From assembly GCA_910574885.1 (NCBI GenBank), contig CAJTDD010000005.1, forward strand, positions 242,165 through 306,164: 64,000 nucleotides of DNA, written 5' to 3'. Below are positions 60,606-64,000 of this stretch, piece after piece (positions within the stretch are counted from its first letter, which is position 1; each line of letters begins with the position of its first letter). Under the pieces are notes generated by a model, which did no database searches, was not told the DNA's origin, and saw only the letters and a program-made list of their open reading frames with translations. The DNA comes from Lachnospiraceae bacterium. Its GTDB lineage: Bacteria > Bacillota > Clostridia > Lachnospirales > Lachnospiraceae. Made by a program: the position numbers and the translations under genes.

Positions 60606-60696
60606 AAAAGCATAACCTCCTTGTTTAGTGTACTGGCATTATATCTGTAATTGGTAAAGAAAACAGTAAAGAGAACGGTAAAGAAATCGTAAAGAT

Positions 60697-61362
60697 TTAT
60701 TCTGCCCTCATTTTAAAGCCAATTCCCCAGACCGCTTCAATATAATCTTTGTTATTTTCCTCTCGAAGTTTTTTCCTCAAATTGCTAATATGCATTTTCA
60801 GAGAACTTTCCGTACAATCTGGTGTGTCTGTGCTGATACGGTCTAACAACAGTGATTTTGTAACAACCTGCGTGGGATTTTGCATAAGCAGTTTCAAAAT
60901 AGCATATTCTGTCCTTGTCAATTTTATTTCCGTATTACCGATTTTTGCAATATGGGTATTGGTATTGAGTACAATATCTGCAAATGTCAATTCTGAAGAA
61001 ACAAGCATACTTTCCGAATTTCTGAGATGTACGGAAATTCTGGATAAAAGTTCCCTCATGTTAAACGGCTTCGTCACATAATCAACCGCACCGCCAAGCA
61101 ACACATCAACTTTATTATCAATATCAACTTTGGCGCTCACCACAATAATAGGGATTCCCTTTATTTGGGGAAGTACATCTTCTCCATTCAATCCCGGTAG
61201 CATTAAATCTAATAATACAAGGTCTGGCTTTGACTTTGATAAAACGAATAATGCCTCTGTTCCAGAATAAGCACGGAAGATTTGATACCCTTCTTTGGAA
61301 AGCGTTTCTTCAAGCACATTTCCAATATGTATGTCGTCATCAATAATTAAAATTCTTTTCAT
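60697..61362 (-). CDS. OmpR-type response regulator
   Basis: A 221-aa regulator. Receiver domain with acidic pair DDD (8-10), phospho-acceptor Asp in LVLLDLMLPGLNGEDV, the Thr/Ser switch in IIVVSAKVDI and Lys in DYVTKPFNMRELL. The winged-helix output is at about 128-221 (LTRTEYAILKLLMQNPTQVV, VWGIGFKM). Start overlaps (ATGA) the end of an excisionase-like remnant. First gene of the four-gene operon. Confidence 0.95.
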   Translation of the reverse strand: MKRILIIDDDIHIGNVLEETLSKEGYQIFRAYSGTEALFVLSKSKPDLVLLDLMLPGLNGEDVLPQIKGIPIIVVSAKVDIDNKVDVLLGGAVDYVTKPFNMRELLSRISVHLRNSESMLVSSELTFADIVLNTNTHIAKIGNTEIKLTRTEYAILKLLMQNPTQVVTKSLLLDRISTDTPDCTESSLKMHISNLRKKLREENNKDYIEAVWGIGFKMRAE

Positions 61363-61552
61363 AGCGGGTCAACTCCATCTTGTTTTTTGTTTTCTTTATA
61401 TCTGCCATCAGCAGGTTTCTTCGCTGTTTTAGGAATGAGCCATACACGGTTAATGTTTATAACACCCTCAATCCGCTTTTCTTTGCTTGCACCCGCCGTA
61501 CCGATATATCCCAACGCTCTGATGCTTCCTGTGCCGTCATATATTCAAACAT
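61359..61552 (-). pseudogene. Excisionase-like HTH gene with an internal lesion
   Basis: Starts MFEYMTAQEASERWDISVRR after AGGAGG, then breaks after VQ and stops at 61457-61459. The native C-terminus follows in another frame (RVWLIPKTAKKPADGRYKEN) and ends in a TGA overlapping the response regulator ATG. About 20 codons including the recognition part are missing. Confidence 0.75.
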
Positions 61553-61580
61553 TTCTGTCCTCCTAAATTGTACTGTTTTT

Positions 61581-61609
61581 ATTATATCCGTTTGAACGAA
61601 CAATATCAA
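61581..61609 (-). promoter_or_regulatory. Promoter of the response regulator operon
   Basis: On the minus strand: TTGATA (61609-61604), 17-nt spacer, TATAAT (61586-61581). Confidence 0.75.
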
Positions 61610-61704
61610 CACACAAAATATGAACTTTCATCTAAGCAAACACCATTCCTGATATCTTCTCTACGAGAAAGGCGACAGAGATTTACCCTCTGCCGCCTTG
61701 TCGC

Positions 61705-61920
61705 TTATGCGAAAATAATTTCCTCGTTCACAATCTCCTTCGCACAAGCCCTTATGTTACCTAGCCGCCCTGTCCATTTTAAGGCGTTTTCTTCTTTTTG
61801 GCGTTCCGTTTGTCCTGTTCCTGTTTCATGCCCTCTATGAGCCTGTGGGAGCGTTCCTGCGCCTGTTTGTCAATCCCGACAAGATAGGCGTTGAGCTTGC
61901 CACTTGTGACCATTCATCCA
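61705..61920 (-). pseudogene. TnpV-like transposon protein remnant
   Basis: Reads TSGKLNAYLVGIDKQAQERS then a Lys-rich end and stop. The expected C-terminus, WTGRLGNIRACAKEIVNEEI, follows in a shifted frame. The N-terminal half is absent. Confidence 0.6.
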
Positions 61921-62049
61921 TGACGCAAATTAAAATAAGTATTCATATCTCAACCTCCATAACCTGTAAATATAAAAAGAGTGTAAAGTCCTCGATAATT
62001 CAATAAAGACTTTACACCTTTTGATTAAGTGGTTACGGTTATTTAGTTG
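61921..62049. other. Short intergenic stretch
   Basis: AT-rich; contains GTGTAAAG direct repeats around 61980-62020, similar to sequence at 62298-62330 (AAAGCC/TTTATTGAATTGTCGAGG), suggesting the ends of a small duplicated or inverted element around the 62.05-62.26 kb gene. Confidence 0.3.
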
Positions 62050-62226
62050 TTACATCTCATATTCTTCAGATGGTATACCTAAAGAAGCAAGTTTGTTTTT
62101 GTATACTTTTAACTGATACTCTAATTCTGGATTGTTACCTGTATCAGCTTTTTTAATACGCTGTAAATTTACATAATAGTCAATCGTAATTTGTTTTAGT
62201 TCATCAAGCGTCATATCTTGTACCAT
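62050..62226 (-). CDS. 58-aa mobile-element-associated hypothetical protein
   Basis: ATG 62226 (MVQDMTLDELKQITIDYYVN) after GTGAAAGG. Mostly helical, ending IPSEEYEM. Conserved-looking but no family assigned. Nearly identical-looking flanks in inverted orientation (CTTTACACC on one side, GGTGTAAAG on the other, about 61990-62022 and 62298-62308) surround it. Confidence 0.55.
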   Translation of the reverse strand: MVQDMTLDELKQITIDYYVNLQRIKKADTGNNPELEYQLKVYKNKLASLGIPSEEYEM

Positions 62227-62436
62227 CCTTTCACCGCCTTTACCATATTGAAACAAAAATTAAGTGTTATAATCAGTATAGCGGATTATATAAAAGGTGT
62301 AAAGCCTTTATTGAATTGTCGAGGTGCTTTGTTTTGATGTTGAGATTATTATACACATAAAATAGGTGTATGCCTATTTGGAAAAATGTACAAAAAATAC
62401 TGAAAAACACTTTAAATGAGTGTATGTTATATCATT

Positions 62437-62649
62437 TTATTCTTGATCTGAATTTATGTATTTTAATATGTCTCCAGGTTGACAATCTAATAATCTACAT
62501 ATTGTATTTAATGTTTCTTTGCTTGCAATATCTCCCCTTCTAATTTTTGTTAATTGAGCTTCACCAATTAATTTATCTTTCCTAATTTTATAAGAAGTAT
62601 ATCCTTTCTCTTTTAGAGCTTCTAATATATTTATTTTGTATTTTAACAT
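62437..62649 (-). CDS. Small XRE-family repressor
   Basis: A 70-aa protein; ATG 62649 lies 9 nt after AAAGGAGGG. All of it is one HTH domain: ILEALKEKGYTSYKIRKDKL, GEAQLTKIRRGDIASKETLN, TICRLLDCQPGDILKYI. This size is typical of conjugative-element and phage-like switches. Upstream lie three TACACTT-type palindromes, its probable operators. Confidence 0.85.
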   Translation of the reverse strand: MLKYKINILEALKEKGYTSYKIRKDKLIGEAQLTKIRRGDIASKETLNTICRLLDCQPGDILKYINSDQE

Positions 62650-62686
62650 GTATAACCCTCCTTTTATATAAAGTATATCACATTCA

Positions 62687-62810
62687 TACACTTAATTCAA
62701 GTGTAGTATGCCAAAAGAGCCTATATGGCATACACTTGTTTGAAGTGTATGATGCGCTTGTAAGGTGAAAATCCGATATTTATAGGCTGTACACTTGAGA
62801 TAAGAGTGTA
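62687..62810. promoter_or_regulatory. Three operator palindromes upstream of the XRE gene
   Basis: TACACTT-aattc-AAGTGTA (62687-62705), CATACACTT-gtttg-AAGTGTATG (62729-62751), and TACACT-9nt-AGTGTA (62790-62810). Centres are about 44 and 60 bp apart. Confidence 0.75.
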
Positions 62811-62945
62811 GCGTCAAAGCAAAACAGCCTTTTCTTTACTACGTCCCTGTGAGCCGACGATTACGAAGGTAATAGACACGCAAGTAGTATAGATTACAAA
62901 ACGGTTTTCTATAAAAACACACCACACGAAAGGCAGGTCAAAGAT

Positions 62946-63158
62946 ATGACCATACACAAAAATGCAAGATTAACTTGTATTAATTTGGTTTCAGAATATG
63001 AATGGAATGGACATAGATGTACAAGCACTCCGTTCTGGGACATTATGAAGGTTATTAAACATTCACTGGAAATCAATGCGATTAGCAAAAAAGATGCTGA
63101 AGAATATTGCAAACATATGTATATCACTTTTGATGAAATGATGACGGCTGATGATTAA
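62946..63158 (+). CDS. 70-aa hypothetical protein
   Basis: ATG 62946 after GAAAGGCAGG. Starts MTIHKNARLTCINLVSEYEW and ends with an acidic MYITFDEMMTADD. Transcribed away from the XRE gene across the operator region, so it may be the repressed target. No family known. Confidence 0.55.
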   Translation: MTIHKNARLTCINLVSEYEWNGHRCTSTPFWDIMKVIKHSLEINAISKKDAEEYCKHMYITFDEMMTADD

Positions 63159-63160
63159 TA

Positions 63161-63218
63161 TATCCCCTGACGAGTCTTTGAGAATTAAGACTAAATCCCC
63201 ATAACGGGGATCGGGATA
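63161..63218 (+). ncRNA. Hammerhead-ribozyme-like fold (core base 12 altered)
   Basis: Stem I TATCCC / GGGATA (63161-63166 with 63213-63218), core CTGACGA (63167-63173), stem II GTCTT / AAGAC, then TAAA where GAAA is expected, stem III TCCCC / GGGGA, and the cleavage dinucleotide TC (63211-63212). Everything fits a type I hammerhead except G12 to U. Confidence 0.55.
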
Positions 63219-63373
63219 GCAATATCATCCTTAAAAGTACCTTACTACGAAAATAAAACTCGTAGCCAAGAACTGAACCTTGACAACAAATGTTTTCAAC
63301 AATCATGGAAGCATCACGATAAAGCAGTCATAAAAATGGCTGCCGTCAATGAAATATTGGTATTACAAAAAAA
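63219..63373. other. Gap between ribozyme-like element and IS110 tail
   Basis: No gene seen. CTACGA ... TCGTAG complementarity near 63246-63274 could form a hairpin. Confidence 0.3.
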
Positions 63374-63655
63374 TCAGGCTTGCGCTTCCACATGGTAGCC
63401 ATGCTTCTCTAATTCACGTATGTATCGGGAAAGCTGTTTTTGTTCGCAGCTTTTCCGTCTGGCTTCAAAACAGGATTCATCGAAAAGAGTGCCTTGCTTT
63501 AGCATGGTGTAAATAATTACAAGAAGTTTTCTTGCAAGGGCAATAATAGCTTTTTTAGCCCCTTTCTTCTGTTTGATTCTCCAATACCAGGCGGACAGAT
63601 AGGTATTGCGCTTTCCGGCGATTACCCAGGCAATTTCGCAAAGCATACTTTTTAT
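63374..63655 (-). pseudogene. IS110/IS116 transposase C-terminal remnant
   Basis: About 90 residues with the late-domain pattern of IS110-type enzymes: a Trp-rich start (LCEIAWVIAGKRNTYLSAWY), basic KQKKGAKKAIIALARKLLVI, then IYTMLKQGTLFDE and a helical end SRYIRELEKHGYHVEA. The RuvC-like N-terminal part is missing. Confidence 0.75.
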
Positions 63656-64000
63656 TTCGGGATTTGGAGCAGGGCGTGATGTAAAGTGTGATAGGACGGA
63701 TTTGGTTAAGGAGAGGATTTATTGGGAGATTATGAGGAAGATTAGTGAGTTGGAGGACGGGAGATAGGGGAGAGGGATTAGGTTGGCTCGAGTTAAAAAT
63801 TAAGGTCGGTGTGCGGGAACAACACATAACTCGTTTTGTGCGTCCGAACATCCTTCAATTAATGTAAACCCACCCGACATACCCATCACCCAGTTACCCC
63901 TATCTAAGCTCTAAAACATAAAAATTCAGTTCTATTTTAACTTGAAATGCCTTCGCCCAAGAAGAATATACCTACACATTACAAGCCGAAAATACCCCCT
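63656..64000. other. Right edge of window, no intact gene
   Basis: A plus-strand frame ending at about 63766 reads GRDVKCDRTDLVKERIYWEI and SELEDGR before a stop, possibly the tail of a lost gene of unknown family. The remaining 230 bp show no gene or clear signal. Confidence 0.35.

Noticed and set aside
1..64000. tRNA or rRNA genes
   Set aside because: No cloverleaf with TTCAA-type T-loop and CCA-like end, and no rRNA-like sequence, was recognised by eye. A tRNA scan could still find one.

Overview
The window looks like chromosome from a low-to-medium GC Gram-positive gut anaerobe, most probably a Lachnospiraceae (Clostridia) species. The reasons are strong GGAGG ribosome sites, consensus TTGACA/TATAAT promoters with 16-18 nt spacing, a T-box leader, an [FeFe]-hydrogenase-type protein, a sortase-type surface protein next to a secreted mucin-type protease, and DUF1540 and AI-2E/PerM family genes. 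The species call is inference; no rRNA or tRNA gene was found.

Region by region. 0-7.3 kb: the end of a GntR regulator, a 29-aa membrane microprotein, then a giant secreted M60-type metalloprotease carrying a dockerin, followed by a wall-anchored cohesin-like protein (a possible minimal cohesin-dockerin surface system). 7.3-15.9 kb: hydrogenase-like protein, XRE/ImmA-IrrE/small-protein operon, tRNA-dihydrouridine synthase, XRE-cupin regulator, prolyl-tRNA editing protein, sce7726-like protein with a HTH partner, a PIN/NYN-like protein behind a hairpin-rich leader, and a CPBP protease. 16-27.6 kb: a DAACS symporter with an unusual N-terminal ATPase-like extension (minus strand), glutamate synthase gltB-gltD, a secreted NlpC/P60 hydrolase, rpsB-tsf.

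27.65-35.6 kb: an AT-rich accessory (defence) block between tsf and a peptide ABC transporter. It holds a truncated abortive-infection gene cut by a dead IS256 copy, a truncated XRE gene fused against a phosphoesterase remnant, an intact-looking AbiEi/AbiEii toxin-antitoxin pair with its operators, a nuclease-STAND NTPase split by a T7 homopolymer frameshift, and a collapsed BrnT/BrnA remnant. An 11-bp direct repeat and related G5/C5 hairpins lie at both edges.

35.7-56.8 kb: core genes. These are an oligopeptide ABC operon with a frameshifted first permease, glycerate kinase, a GNAT enzyme, cardiolipin synthase, purA, asnB, a SEC-C protein, a T-box leader controlling a thioesterase and thrS, an AI-2E family transporter and metA (minus strand), a DUF1540 protein and a YesL-like protein. 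GltBD, AsnB, PurA, ThrS and MetA together give a nitrogen/amino-acid flavour.

56.9-64 kb: an eroded mobile-element zone. It has the tail and head of a lost ABC transporter, a BlaI-like regulator fused to a truncated KTR protein, a complete minus-strand response regulator/ABC/histidine kinase operon typical of antimicrobial-peptide sensing, excisionase-like and TnpV remnants, an XRE regulator with three operator palindromes, a hammerhead-ribozyme-like fold, and an IS110 transposase tail.
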